Shown here in pieces: positions 11,298 through 23,190 of a stretch of 64,000 bases of DNA. The stretch's first letter is position 1; every line of letters begins with the position of its first letter. The translations under genes were made by a program, and so were the position numbers. The stretch comes from Eutreptiella sp. 'Long Island Sound 2002'. Lineage: Eukaryota; Euglenozoa; Euglenophyceae; Eutreptiales; Eutreptiaceae. A model generated the notes under the pieces. That model was not told the origin of the DNA, did no database searches, and saw only the letters and a list, made by a program, of their open reading frames with translations. The stretch covers positions 144,655,596-144,719,595 of the forward strand of contig OZ038381.1 of the NCBI GenBank assembly GCA_964036045.1. The letters run 5' to 3'.

Positions 11298-11940
11298 CTA
11301 CCTTCGAAGGCTGCTGCTGGCATTAGTGTGTGTAGTGCAGTGGTGACTCTTGCTCCGCGTGTGTGTTGACTTTTGGCCTCTAGCAAAATGGGCGTTTTTT
11401 ATGCCCTTAGCACACTTGGCATACCATCGACTGTTGTCGCTCGAACTTGTGCTAGCCTCAGAGAACTCCCCCGTACCTTCAGCGTCCCAGTATTGCCTCG
11501 GCAGCGTTGCTGGCGCCCTCCTCGGTCCACCACATTCGTAAAATCCCTCTCCATCAATACCCCGCGGCGTGTAGGCCCCGAACCGTTCGGCCGCTTCTTC
11601 ATCATCCAGGTCGGATGGGCAACACAGTGCTGGCTCTGGCACTGTTGCCTTGGTCAGCCGACTCCACACTTCCTTCCTCATCCGTGACCTGCGGCGTGCA
11701 CGCACCGAACAGTTCAGCTGCCTCCTCGTCGTCCAGGTCATACAGGTAGGATGGGATGCTGCCGTCGGCGTTGCTGGACACGCTTGCACTTGGCGTCCTT
11801 GCACTGGCGCTTGTTCTTGTGCCAACGTCGCTGCCGCTGAGACTCATCGTGCCTGTGAGCACAAAGGAAGGGCTGCATTCCCCACACACAAACAGACGGC
11901 ACGATTGCCGTTCCTCTTTCACGGCGCTTCGATTAACCAT
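11298..11940 (-). CDS. Unrecognised protein with a duplicated acidic module, frameshifted
   Basis: Two overlapping minus-strand ORFs (11940-11602 and 11825-11298) each carry the module D-L-D-D-E-E-A-A-E-(L/R)-F-G-A-x-T-P, encoded at about 11690-11740 and 11560-11612. The flanks of the two modules are also similar, so this is a tandem duplication of roughly 130 bp inside a coding sequence, with the second copy now in another frame. The frame change could be a short intron or an indel. The first ORF begins Met at 11940. Ser-rich stretches surround the modules. The function is unknown; conservation of the module suggests that the minus strand was coding. Confidence 0.4.
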
Positions 11941-12640
11941 GCTGTCTTGGTCTCATGGTGCTCAGCGCTCGATTTCTAGCACCATGTCGTCAAGCTCGTA
12001 CGCGGCAAGGTGGGCTGCATGCTTGACACAGCCGGAATGAACTTTTCTGTAGCAGGATTGGGTTCTCACGCTGCGTTGGGATCCACGTGGTAGTGTTGGC
12101 CGCTCACTCTTCAATGCTTGCCCTACTCTACCCTCCGGTCTCTTTGGTTTTTGACTACGGATCCTGTATTCCAGCTTTCATTCCTTGATTCTGGTTCCTT
12201 GGCTCCATGTTTCTTACGAGAATTTTTGCAAACAAAACCGTGATCTCAAAATCCAAAATTTGATACCCTCCTTGCAGCGTAGCACGATGCCCAGACCATA
12301 GTGGACGCAATCAACATCCGAACATCGAACTCCATTGTTGCTCGCTGTTATAACATGTTCTTGCCGTCATCCACAGCGACGAAAAGTTCATGGACCCTTG
12401 CCGGGTATGCAGTCCTGCCGTCACATTCCTAAGGCAAAGCAGATGTGACCGCAATAAAAATTCATACTATAATCGATAACCAGAACTCTAAAAAACATGC
12501 AAAATCAGAATCTAATCTACAGTTCTTAATACGTAATCAATACCCGGGCGCCTTGCTTCTGCGGCGCGCGCCGATCTCCTGCGACTCGCGCTAAAATAAT
12601 AAAATAATCCTGACATTGTTTTTATAACTGTGCGGCCTGG
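11941..12640. other. No gene seen; AT-rich toward the end
   Basis: GC drops sharply at 12420-12610, with A-rich runs and a perfect CCCGGGC at about 12543. Nothing recognisable was found on either strand. Confidence 0.3.
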
Positions 12641-12910
12641 ATGGCGAAGACGGTTCATCGTACACCGGACCGGCTTCACCAGAACTACTTTCTCAATATC
12701 TTTAGGAATAAGTCCATTACATTGGGCAGTGTAGTTAGGGAGCTAGTCGATGGCAGTGGCATGAATGCCATCTTGATTGGTGTGCTCTATAGAACACGGG
12801 TGCACTGCTTGGAAGACTTGTGTGTATTTCTGGAAAGTATCGTAAACTTCCCAATGGTGTTCCGGTTTTTCCTTAATGAAGCTTTCCGGCGTCGCTACAC
12901 CACCTTTTAA
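12641..12910 (+). CDS. Small hypothetical ORF, 89 aa
   Basis: An ATG-to-TAA ORF has no recognisable domain. The composition is mixed, with several aromatic residues in the C-terminal half. It is isolated, with AT-rich DNA before it and low-complexity DNA after. It may be a remnant exon of a mobile element or chance. Confidence 0.15.
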   Translation: MAKTVHRTPDRLHQNYFLNIFRNKSITLGSVVRELVDGSGMNAILIGVLYRTRVHCLEDLCVFLESIVNFPMVFRFFLNEAFRRRYTTF

Positions 12911-15900
12911 GTCTATAAATGGGCCTTGACTGTCAAGAAGTGTCCATGAAGGAACAAAAAAGTGTTTTTCAAGGGCTACAAGAATCTTAAGAGAATAGCT
13001 TTTGATGTAGTAAAGACACCAAGGGACAAACTACACTTGTATTGTACCGCTTGTCACACAAAAAATCATTAATCCGTTTTGACGTAGAGAACCCAATCAT
13101 TATTGAGGATCAGGTGAAGTGACCCGTGTCTACTTAGATACATAGACCGTAGATAAGATAACTCAAGTCACTGCCGGCACTGTTGATGTCGGTCAGAGCC
13201 CATAGACGTTCATCTGCCTTTTCATGAACCGTCTACGTTGCAAAAACAACCAAATTCGCATGAAATTGCCAACAATGCCTTCCTATGGGTCTATTCCTCA
13301 CGCTTTTGCCCGGCTAGGGCCCAAGGAGAGGGCACCTGCAACCTGCCGCACCATATTTGTTGCAAATGTGGCATACTTTCCTATTTTGGTGATGTCATGG
13401 TGACCTTACTTTTGCCGATTTCATACCCTATTTTTAACCCTAACAACAACGTTCTAGGGCCAATACCTCGGAATGAGCTGCTTAACGTCTTCGGTGTGAT
13501 ATGTAGCATATGACTGCCGAGTACGCCACATGCCACCTTTGCCTTGCTTCCTCCTAGGCAACCGGAAGATTGGAATGAAGTATGGGGTATTGTGTAGTGT
13601 TGCCAAGTCCAATCCAAAACAAAACACCCGGTTGACAGCAAGTGCATGTTCAATTCTCATTGGTGAAATTTGTGTCGTATTTCATGTCACTTCATAACTC
13701 TCATGACTCATTCACCACTAACCCTGACCCAAACCCGGAGGAAAACGTGCAAATGGATAGGAACATTTGCATCCATGCGTAAGGTCAATGGGACATTTAT
13801 GAAGAAGGAAAACCAAAAACACCGAGAACACACGCATCCCAACCAAAAACTAGTAAATCATAGTATGACAAATGGACAACCCCAGCTTCAAGCTGACCGT
13901 ATCCGTAACCCTAGCCTGAGCCAAAAGCCGCCAATTGATTACAAGATTTATATGCATGCTTGGGTTATTATGTACGTATCTACTTGTCATACTGTTTGCG
14001 CAATTTTTGGTTGACGCGATGCCATCCCGTTGAACTTGGCTGCCTATGTGCTGAAATAGATTCATTTGGTGCTTTCTAACTGTCCTTGCACGTCTTCCAA
14101 AGAGAATCAAGGTAATTTGGTCTTTGTAAGGCGAACAACACTAAAGCAGTGCGTTTGCCTTACTCAGTTATTTGAATTTTTTTGCTTTGAGTGCTTTAAC
14201 CGTTATAATGCTTTTTGCCATGCATATCATCCTAGCTGGTTGAGCGTTCAGCACACTATCCGCCTATCCGGAGAAGCGGCGGTTCCATTCCAGGGTGCTA
14301 GCGCTAAATAGTTTTCGGAGCGCGTGCTGTGCATCTAACTAGGCGTCCATGAATTTTTTCCACTAGCCCTGTTCCAATTGGCTCTAGGCACCACGTGCTG
14401 GTCTGTGGCTGTTCACTTGTGGTCGTTGCTAGTCACGGTGTACACCCGGGCTCACACTGCCCATCAATCACACCTTGTGTGCCTCTGCTTGTGGCATGAT
14501 AGCCCAATTGTGGTTGCCAAACATGAAAATGCCTCCTCTTGGTCACTGATATCATCAAATGTTTCTTGACTCTAATATATGTTCCGTAGGTACCCCCCTA
14601 TTCCGGCATGGGCATAAGGGCACAAGGTACAATTTTGGTTAACAACCGTATGCTCCACTGCCCACGTATACATACTTATATCACCCTTGTAATATGAAAG
14701 ATACATGAAAGGCTTCCTAACCGCTTCAGTCCAGGGGTTCTTACACTAGGGAAGATGTAACCCCTAACACCTCAACATGGCCACGGCATTTTCGGTTGAC
14801 AGAGAGGCAAGATGATGGCGGGCAGAGGAGGGAGTCCTTGGGCTGATTGAGCCAAGATTGTCCTGGGTGCATTTCATACTTCCAGCCTAGTTGTGGATTT
14901 AAAAGCCATACTAGCGTCCTCCTTTTGTTTTTTTCACAGCCAGTTTGTAAAGGCAAGCATGCAAATCCCCTTGCAAGTTCAAAGTGGAACGATGATTTCT
15001 CTAGCATCAGCAGCAATGGGCTTGCAGTGAACCACCGGCTTTATTAGTAGCACTCGAAAAGCATCGAATGTAATGTGAGAGCAAAAGAAGACCTCATGTT
15101 GAGGATTCTTGTGACATGTGTGTGCAACGTTCGCAAACTGACGGTTGGCAGCTGAAGTGGAAAATCATGCATTTCAAGTTGCCAAAATATGCAAGTACCA
15201 AGACAAACATTGAAAACAAAAAGACGAATCGGGACATCCGTTGTATTGCATGTTCATCTCCGCATACATGCCACGCACACGTGTACTCATGCACGCACAC
15301 ATAGATTAATGTATGCCCGTGAGACTAGGGCCCAACAGCATGAGTGCAAACACTAATGCCACCGTGTCGCTGCCTTAGGAGGCTCCAAGTTATGAAGCAG
15401 ATATCCGACGTGTTACCCATCTAAATTGACCTCAAGAAGTGTTGAAGCAGGTCGGCAGGGCAGAGTGGCCCTGCTGACAACGGTTCGTAGACATCTCAAC
15501 TTCTCAAACACGAGAAAAAAAAGGAAGAGCCAACTGAAAAGATCGAAGAGTTGCTTCAATATACATTTCCTTGGTGCCGACTGCCCATGTGACATATGCA
15601 CCAAAAGCATTCAAAGCTTTTCACAGCCATGAAAACCGAAGCCAATCTTGTGATGTTTCGTTGTACTGACCATCTCTGCATTTCGGGTCAACTCCCGTGA
15701 ACATGTTGTAGGTTATGAAGTTCCTTTTGGATCCGGGGCCAAGTCGCACAACACCAATGTCTTTGATTAGGTTCCAAAAAGGACCGAATGCCCTAAGTGT
15801 CGTTTGAGCAGAGGTTGTAAAATGGGACTTCCTAGATTGGTAAGTTTCTTACATGTGTCTTGCATGCGTCTGAGAGAATCTGAAAAGGAGCATCTCAAGT

Positions 15901-17105
15901 TACATGATTCAAAACTGGGCATGTTAGAAAACCTAAGCTAGGGCGTCGTACATTTACTAAGCTAGGGCTTATCTTTTTTCAACAAGAAATTGCAGTCAAT
16001 AGGATGAAGACCATTTCACAAATAAATGTGTACCATGTCTCAAAGCAGCAGTGTCTGCATGGATGCACAGCGCCTGCAAACCCTTAACCCTATGCGGGTA
16101 AACGGCTGTATGCAACCCTTTGAAACATAGACACTTCCTGCCCCATCTTGAATGATGAATCTTCGTGTCTACAATGTGTGCGCACTATCTACAATGTGTG
16201 CACATTGTACAACACCTATGCACGGGTCTTCGGATTATGCCCTGGGTGAATGTATGTGTGCACAGGGTCCACAAACTGCGCACCAAATCTATAAAATGCC
16301 GGCATACAGCGCCCGTACCCCGCCCACCACCATATGTACTGCACTGTTCCCCCGCGCACTCCAGAGACATGCACGTGTGCATACGTAAACGATTTTGGTA
16401 AACTACTTTACATCTACGACATGCCAATGGCGTCTACAATTAATAAACGGCGTCCACTTGGAGAAGATAGTGTGTCTCAATTATAAACCACAATTCGTAT
16501 GGTCCACGGGTACATGCAAAGGGTGCATGGTAAATGGAGTAACATTCATTGAAAAATATTCACATTTCTGCAACTTCTTGGCATTCATCCTTGGAAGCAC
16601 CTGGTTGACTCCTTGTAAGCATTGCTGTAGGGAGGGCACCTGGCCCACCCAAGTTTTGGAAATTAAGCTTGCTTTGGACATTTGGGTAGTAAGGTGGGAG
16701 ACCACTTGGACCACTTTTTGAGCATCAGTTTGGTTGTCCAAAAGCATCCAAAAGCATCAAAAGCAACACCACTATGGTAAAGGCCCATGACCTTACCGGG
16801 TTTCAGAAGATGAGCCCAGTTCAGTCCGCAGGGTCCTAACGTAGGAGACCCCAATGACGATTTTTCAGAAACGGGTTTTGTTGTCTCATTCTGCTCCCAT
16901 TATGTAGGGAACCATGCCTAAACAACAAGCAACCAATTGGGGTATGGATGCACATAACATCTTAGCATCCCCTCCCTAGTGTATGAGGCACAAAAAAGGT
17001 GCGAAGCACAGCATGGGGTGCTGAATCCCACTCAAAGATACATGTTTTGACAATGCATTGCAGCTGGCAAATTCGCATGGTTCATTTATTGCCGCCTCCG
17101 AGGTG
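12911..17105. other. No gene seen; moderately AT-rich unique-looking DNA
   Basis: Scattered ORFs of 60-110 codons overlap on both strands without domain similarity. The sequence has lower GC than its surroundings. Short tracts such as CTAGGGCTTATC/CTAGGGCGTCG at 15940-15970, and repeated TGTGTGCGCA phrases at 16160-16265, are the only structure noticed. Confidence 0.3.
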
Positions 17106-17109
17106 GTGG

Positions 17110-17465
17110 CTTAGGCACTGATTTGTGAAAAGAGTAGCTACATCACCGTTGCCGTCTAGGGGTAAATCAACATGGGGACAAGATCACACATGGCTACATG
17201 ATCCACATGGGGGCAAAGTGGCCACATCACCCCTGCCGTCTCGTGGGTTCCGAGCATTCAGCGCCGGGCCAAGAACCACAAATGGCTACCTAGCCCACAT
17301 GTGGGCAAAGTGGTTACATTGCCATTGCCACCTCATGAGTCCCCACTGCTCGGCGAGGGGAGAAAAGGCACAAATGGCTACCTGAGCCCTGCCATCTCAG
17401 GGGCCCATATGTGGGCAACGTGGCTACATCACCCTTGCTGTCTCCGGGGTGCCCAACACTCAACA
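17110..17465 (+). repeat. Degenerate tandem repeat, about 95 bp period
   Basis: Four diverged copies carry the phrase 'CAYATGGGGGCAAAGTGGCT', then 'ACATCACC', then 'TGCCRTCTC'. Related wording (GTGGCTAC, CCTTGCC, TCTCGG) recurs at 37560-37830 and weakly at 59230-59340, so it is a dispersed repeat family. Confidence 0.6.
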
Positions 17466-17569
17466 CGATGAGATAGGGGTCGGGGGATCAGAGTTTACCG
17501 GGCGAATTCTAAAATTTTGCGGAATCCTACTTTTTGCGTTGGGTGTTTTGAATTAATAATAAGCAAAAA

Positions 17570-18270
17570 TTTTGTGGCAGCATCCAAAATGGGCAAAAAA
17601 AAAAATTTGCGATTTTGTCGCGCAACCCATTTTTGCGTAGGGTGTTGGACCAAAAGTTAATTTTTTTGCGGTTTTTTCGCGTTTTGGGGATTGGGGTTGA
17701 TTCATTTTGTTGCCACTGCAAGAAACAGTGCGTACCTTGGACTCTGGGATTGCAGTCCATTCCCAGACAGGCATACAAATGTTGATCAGTGGGACTCTGG
17801 GATTGCAGTCCATAGCACAGATAAGCACCAACAAGCATGGTTCAGGTCTACCAGTTTTGCAACAAACCAACAAACAAATTTGACTCGCAAAAAGACTGGC
17901 GACCCAATTTCCCAAACTAGCCCCTTCATCTGCTTTGGGGCACATCAACAGCCACACTCAAATATCCATGTCCCGAACTAGCCCCTTTATCTGCTTTGGG
18001 GTACATCAACAGCCACATTCCACTATTCTAACACTTGTGACAATCCCGGGTGCATCATTCTCTGAAAGCAAAGCAAGGTGCAGAACGGGGCATGAGACAC
18101 GGAAGAGGGGGACAACAAGCAGTTGGGCAAACTCTCCCGCGATTCTGGCATTCTTGCAAAAAGGGGGGCAGGGGCAAAAATTATTTCATTTTTGCGATTT
18201 TTTTTGCGGAACCCATTTTTGCGTAAGCCATGAAGCCAATAATCAATTTTTTTGCGTTTTTTTTTTGCGG
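17570..18270. repeat. Pair of TTTTTTGCG-rich repeats with a CAGTCCATAG repeat between
   Basis: 17575-17690 and 18170-18270 share long T runs broken by TTGCG, and the phrase AACCCATTTTTGCGTA. Between them, two copies of 'GGGATTGCAGTCCAT' (about 17742 and 17795) and two copies of 'ACTAGCCCCTT' (about 17918 and 17976) form a compound repeat. Related sequence is found at 37215-37375. Confidence 0.6.
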
Positions 18271-18884
18271 ACAACAACACCTTGTGCCAGGAATTAAATA
18301 TTTTCCGCAAATCTTCAGAATTTGCACGGTAGCTGTACTCGTTCCTGGAGCAGGAGAAAACCAAATGAAAGCGTCGCTACCTTACCTTGTAACCTCCTGT
18401 GATGCCTGCAATGCCGGGGTTACAAGTGCTGGGGGTGAAAGCAGCTAAAATATCATCTCCAAACCCCAAATCACAAAGAAAAACCCTTCATCTTCACGGA
18501 CCACCAGAAATATATGGCACCCGTGCCTATTTAGGTCCTGCAAACTGTGCGTACAGGGGTTGCAGAAACAACACCTCCTGCTACTCTGACATGGGCGTGG
18601 CCTGGGGGGGGGGGGGGGGCATACATAGATGCATAGATAACATACGTCACAGATGTTCTAAAATGCATCTACCATGCGTGTTAGATAATCTAAGATGGGG
18701 CGTCTTAGAAAATCTCAGACGGGCGTCTAAGACGGTGTGTCTTAAATGTGTCTCACATGCGCCTTACATGCGCATTAGATTTTTGTAAGATGCCCCGTCT
18801 TACAACAGTTATGCATGGCTGGTCCAGGCACCTTGAAAAATTGTCATGTGCCCTCCAACAACAGCTCGCATCAAACTTGCATTG
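18271..18884. other. Short palindromic TAAGACG/CGTCTTA motifs and a poly-G tract
   Basis: A poly-G tract lies at about 18605-18619; read on the minus strand it is poly-C followed by AGGCC, acceptor-like. From 18655 to 18805 short inverted phrases (TCTAAGATG, CATCTTAG-like, CGTCTTA) recur, as in subterminal regions of some inverted-repeat elements. No gene is seen; this stretch is immediately downstream of the O-methyltransferase stop. Confidence 0.3.
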
Positions 18885-19898
18885 CTAATTCTTTACCGCT
18901 TGAATCAGCCTGCAATTCGGCATTCCAGGAATGTCCAGGAGGGCCTTGATCGTGAACCCATTTGGGTTCAGGAGGGCCTCCCACTCTGACTTGGTGCGCT
19001 CCTTCCCGCCACACAGAGTCCACATCCACATGTCCGACGCCGCAATACTTCCATCCCGCGGCCCACCGGCCTCCCCATGCTCCGCCACCACCCGCTCGCA
19101 CAAAAACAGCTCGTTGCCCGAGTCCAGCAGTGGGGCTACGTTGCCCAGGATCCGCACAGACTCCTCATCGGACCAGTCGTGCAACACGTACTTCATTAAG
19201 ATGGCGTCCGGCTTCAAATTTGGCAGCGACTCGAAGAAATTGCCGGGGTAGTGCGAGAGGTTGGGGTGCTGAAGCACCTTCTCCGGCTGTTGCACGACGC
19301 TCGCCAGGTCCACATTATACCCCACGAGCCCCGGATGTGCGTCCAGAATCAGCTTCAGTGTGCCCCCAAAACCGCCGCCGAGATCCATCAGAGAGCCAAA
19401 GCGCCCCCAGTCGTACCCCTTCGCAACTGCGGCGCCCTCTGAGCGGGCGAGGTCCACCATCGCCTGATTGAACCAGGCGGCGCTGTCCGCATGGGACTCA
19501 TAGTACCCCCGCAGGTCCTGGCCGTGCGCGAGATCAAAGGGCACGCCGCCCCCTTTGAGGCCCACGGCAAGCGTCTCGATGACCTTCAGCCCCGCCGGGT
19601 CCGAAAAGTGCATCACGAGGCTGTACAGCGACCCCTCAACGTCCTTCCGCAGCGCTGCCGAGACGTTGTTGTTCGCGAAGCGCTGCCCCGCCACTTCCAT
19701 GAACACACCGCCACGCGCCAAGGCCCGGAGCAGCTGCCCCAGCGGCCCCGGGCGGGTGTCGGTGAGGGTGGCGAGCTCGGCGGCGGTGCTGGGCCCATTC
19801 TTGTGCAGCGCGTCCGCAAGTTCGAGTGCGCAGGCGGCGTGCAGATATGCCGTCTGGCGGAAGCCGGTGGCCATGGGGACCAAAACGGCCACTGGGTC
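18885..19898 (-). CDS. SAM-dependent O-methyltransferase, last exon (COMT/ASMT-like family)
   Basis: The product would transfer a methyl group from S-adenosylmethionine to a hydroxyl of a small, probably aromatic, cytosolic substrate. Numbering from the ORF Met at 19970, the SAM motif D-L-G-G-G-F-G-G is at 196-203, the ribose-binding acidic region V-D-L-A-S-V at about 220, and the catalytic H-D-W-S-D at 264-268. The N-terminal part (residues 25-110) fits the dimerisation/winged-helix domain. Residues 1-24 are probably intron: a poly-C/T tract ends CTCAG before G at 19898, giving an exon starting Asp-25. Earlier exon(s) should lie above 19920 and were not found. The 338 codons are close to a full-length enzyme. 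It ends at TAG. There is no neighbour that suggests the pathway. Confidence 0.9.
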   Translation of the reverse strand, partial: DPVAVLVPMATGFRQTAYLHAACALELADALHKNGPSTAAELATLTDTRPGPLGQLLRALARGGVFMEVAGQRFANNNVSAALRKDVEGSLYSLVMHFSDPAGLKVIETLAVGLKGGGVPFDLAHGQDLRGYYESHADSAAWFNQAMVDLARSEGAAVAKGYDWGRFGSLMDLGGGFGGTLKLILDAHPGLVGYNVDLASVVQQPEKVLQHPNLSHYPGNFFESLPNLKPDAILMKYVLHDWSDEESVRILGNVAPLLDSGNELFLCERVVAEHGEAGGPRDGSIAASDMWMWTLCGGKERTKSEWEALLNPNGFTIKALLDIPGMPNCRLIQAVKN

Positions 19899-19930
19899 CT
19901 GAGATGCAAGGGAGGGGGGGGGGGGGGGTT
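19899..19930 (-). promoter_or_regulatory. Predicted 3' splice site of the O-methyltransferase gene
   Basis: On the minus strand a run of about 14 C is followed by TCCCTTGCATCTCAG, an ideal polypyrimidine tract plus acceptor AG. Family homology starts immediately after it, and the ORF extension across it encodes only poly-Pro, supporting non-coding status. Confidence 0.7.
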
Positions 19931-22442
19931 CGTGATGGAGCTGCCTTCGAGCCAGTCCCCCTCCCCACAAAGGGCTGATGTGGAGAGTATTTCCAAGGTG
20001 CGAAGGGTGCGGTGGGTTGGACCCACTGCAGGCTTGTTTTAGAAGGGGGGAGGGGGTCTAAGATCCAAGGGTTTGTGTACCAAAAATGGCCCAAAAATCT
20101 TTCACCTTTACAAATTTGATTTTTCCCCTCAGGATTTTAACAGACCCGGAGGTGGGTCGGGGCGTGGGGGGGGCCTCCTCCATACCTATTTCCAATTCAA
20201 GCACAAGGCTTCCCAACCGATGCTCCTTGAAACGGGGCCCTAGGGACGTGCCCTCCTCTCAATGATCAATTGGGGGATAGTCAGGTAATCAGACCGGCCA
20301 CTATCCTACACACGCCCCCCCCACCATGTCCAAGATACACTCAGGACCCAACGCAATATGTATCTGAGACTGCCTTGCACAGGGTAATTGAGGCATGAAT
20401 ACCCTCCTCCCAAACCAACACAGATGCACAAAAATTCAGCAACGCAGATTTGCTAACGGCAATTCGGACGAAGCATTTCGGCTACTTTGAGTAGTGGGGT
20501 GGGTGGGTGGGTGGGTGGAAGGCACACTGTGGCTTGAACCTGGGCCTGAAGGGAGTCAAGTGTCGAATTTTCTGAAATAGTATTGCGACCACCAACAAAA
20601 AATGCAACCTCAACTGCACTTTTAGGTTTTTTTTCCCACCCTGGGGCTGGAGAAAGGAATGCCAGGGTCAACCCTGGTGCAGACAGCGCTGCGAAACCTG
20701 AAAGTACCTGTGAATTTGGCTGGGTCGTTGAACTATAGACCTCCATTGCCAGGTAAAAAACCAAAATTTCCGAAATGGTGTTTACTCAAAATGATCAGAG
20801 AGCACCGATATGACCTGTTCTTCCGCAGCTCTAATGCTCGGTGTCCTTAATGTACAATTAAAATGTTGTCAGGTGGTGAGGGTGAGGGCAAATGGTTGCG
20901 TGGGGGGTACGGGCTGCATCTTGGATGTTCACAGTGCGTAGTTCTTTTTGGAAAAGAACTGAACTGATTCCCCAATTTTCTTGGTAATCTGAAAATCTGG
21001 ATGGGGGGTGACCCCATTGGTAAGAGCTGGTATGCATTCGACACGGAGGGGGGGGGGGGGGGGAAGAAAATTTTCTGACACCGGGTGCGATATTTTCTTT
21101 CGGGGAGACCCAACCGAGGGAGGGGGGGGGGGTACGAAAAAAAGTGGGTCCTACTGAAAAAACGTTTTCTTTCCATGTCACACATACCACACATAATCAC
21201 AGTGTTCCCACCACATATCAACACATCGTGTAGTAGCGCCCCACCCTGGCCTCTTGTCGGCGGTAAGAGTCCCCATGCACAGTGGGGCGAGAACCCAGGC
21301 AAGCAACCGGTGGACCCGTGTGGGTACAATTGCCCGTCAGGGCTGTTCAATAGGTGCCCAAGTCCACTGCAGACCCCACAACGTCAATCTTCCCACCCAT
21401 CCATTCCGGTTTCCTTGCCACTGTGTACATGTCCATTACGTTAGAGTGCCAGGTGATGGACCCGCGTGGTTCGGATGGCTCGTCCTAGCCATTCAACGGG
21501 TGCCCCATGTCCGTTATGGACCCCACGACGCCCATCTTACCACCGGCCGGTTCACTTTACACTATCAAACCTATGGACACGCCACAGCCGTGATGCCAAG
21601 ATATGGTACCTGCCCCACAATGACCTATTTACGTTGTTGTTCAATTGCTTTATTTTCCCCATTTTGCGTCATAATCTGCGCCCTGAAAGCGCGCACGCAG
21701 AGCTCAGCGGGTAGCGGATGGGGAGCCCTACTGCTACCGCTTTAATATGGGTATGTTTGGACTATGGAGATCGCCCAACCAAGGTGGCGCCGATGATTTC
21801 TTTTGAAAACATCGTCGTATGTCGCTTGGGGTGCCCATTGCACGCATTGGTACCAATCGGCTGAAGATTGGTACCAAAGGTCCCTCATTCAGTAAACTAC
21901 ATTCACTAATATTGTCCTATCTCCACTTAATCCTTCCAAATTCCCACAAACCCAAGCACAATCGTAAAGTAGACATCAAGGGCGATATGAAAGAGCCCTT
22001 GAAGTCTACTCAACTCATTGTGATTCGGGAGCAATGGCGACCTCGAGTTCCGGAGGGAGGTAAAAATCCCAACCGTCATGGATCTTGGCGCTTGGCGCAC
22101 CAAAATGACCGCCTTGAAGCAGCAGATCAGATTTTGGGTCTCATAGAGCCAAAATCTGATACATCAATCCATCAGAACTGTCAACTGATCGCGGCGGCGG
22201 GATCGCAGCAACGGCGACAGGTGACAGTAAAAGGCGATCATCTTGCAGAGGAGAGCGAGATGCGCGGATTTAAATATAGGAATCGATGAGGAATTGGATT
22301 CCTGATCGATTCCGCACATTAGAAAAAATTGCGGCGCCCGCGGGCTACTAGTTATGCCGCGAATCCGGAAAGCGCTTGGTTTAACGGGAGTGGGGAAGGT
22401 CAAACCTTATCCTTGAATGTCAAGAGGTCCTGGGTACCGCTT
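19931..22442. other. No gene seen; contains G-rich tracts and dispersed repeats
   Basis: First exon(s) of the O-methyltransferase may lie here but no donor with a supporting ORF was recognised. A (GGGT)n-like run lies at 20500-20520 and poly-G runs at about 21048-21062 and 21121-21132. 22160-22400 has a compositionally distinct block (GATCGCGG, CGATTCC phrases, TTTAAATATAGG) that may be an LTR fragment. Confidence 0.3.
21118..21230 (+). repeat. Dispersed repeat copy 1 (pairs with 38725-38835)
   Basis: Poly-G, then TACGAAAAAxAGTG, GTCCTA, TTTTCTTTCCATGTCACA, ACATAATCAC and GTGTTCCCACCACATA occur in the same order and orientation here and at 38725-38835, with about 10 per cent differences by eye. 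Confidence 0.75.
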
Positions 22443-23190
22443 CACTAGCCTCAAGCAGCCTGTCCTACATAGGCAAGACCCCAACAAATCATTGTAGCCG
22501 GCGAGACAGGCCCCAAAGAGCCTTTCCTCTATGGGCAAGACCCCGAAATTCGAATCTCGCTTGCAGACTAGCCTCAAGCAGCCTCTCCTATGTAGGCAAG
22601 ACCCCAAAAGCTCATTCTTGCTGGCAAGACGCGCCTGAAACAGTACTGCTATATAGGCAAGACCCCAAAATCCCGGTCTCAACGGCGAGGCTGACCTCAA
22701 ACACCGTCTCTTGTATAGGTAACGCCCTGAAATCCTAGTCTCCCCGGCGAGACTAGCCTCAAACACCCTCTGCTATATAGGCACGACCGTGTAATTCCAC
22801 TTTCGCCTGCGAGACTTGCCTCGAACAGCCTCCCCTCGTTAAGCAACACCCCAAAATTGCATTCTCGGCGGCAAGACTAGCGTCATACAGCCTGTCCTAC
22901 ATGGGCAAGACCCCGAGATCCCAATCTCACTGGCTAGACTGGCCTCAAGCAGCCTCTCATATATAGGCAAGACCCCCAAGGTCTAATTCTCCTTGGGGAG
23001 ACTGCCCCCAAAAAAGCCCGTGCTATATAGGCAAGACCCCAAAATCCCAGTCTGGCCGGCAAGACTGGCCTCAAGCTCCAAATCTGATTCTCGCTGGCGA
23101 GACTGGCCTCAAACAGCCTCTGCTATATAGGCAAGGCCCCGAACTCCCAGTCTCACCGGCAAGGCTGGCCCCAAGCAGCCTCGCTTATAT
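22443..23190 (+). repeat. Tandem array, about 62-bp unit, about 12 copies
   Basis: The core 'TATATAGGCAAGACCCC' recurs at about 22468, 22530, 22591, 22652, 22714, 22776, 22838, 22900, 22962, 23026 and 23126, spacing 61-64 bp except for the last interval, where part of a unit is lost. Each unit also carries GGCGAGACTGGCCTCAAGCAGCC. Copies differ by 10-25 per cent, so it is an old array. No coding potential is shared by the units. Confidence 0.9.

Noticed and set aside
22540-22565. tRNA B-box-like TTCGAATCTC
   Set aside because: It lies in one unit of the 62-bp array, with no A-box or cloverleaf around it and not shared by other units.
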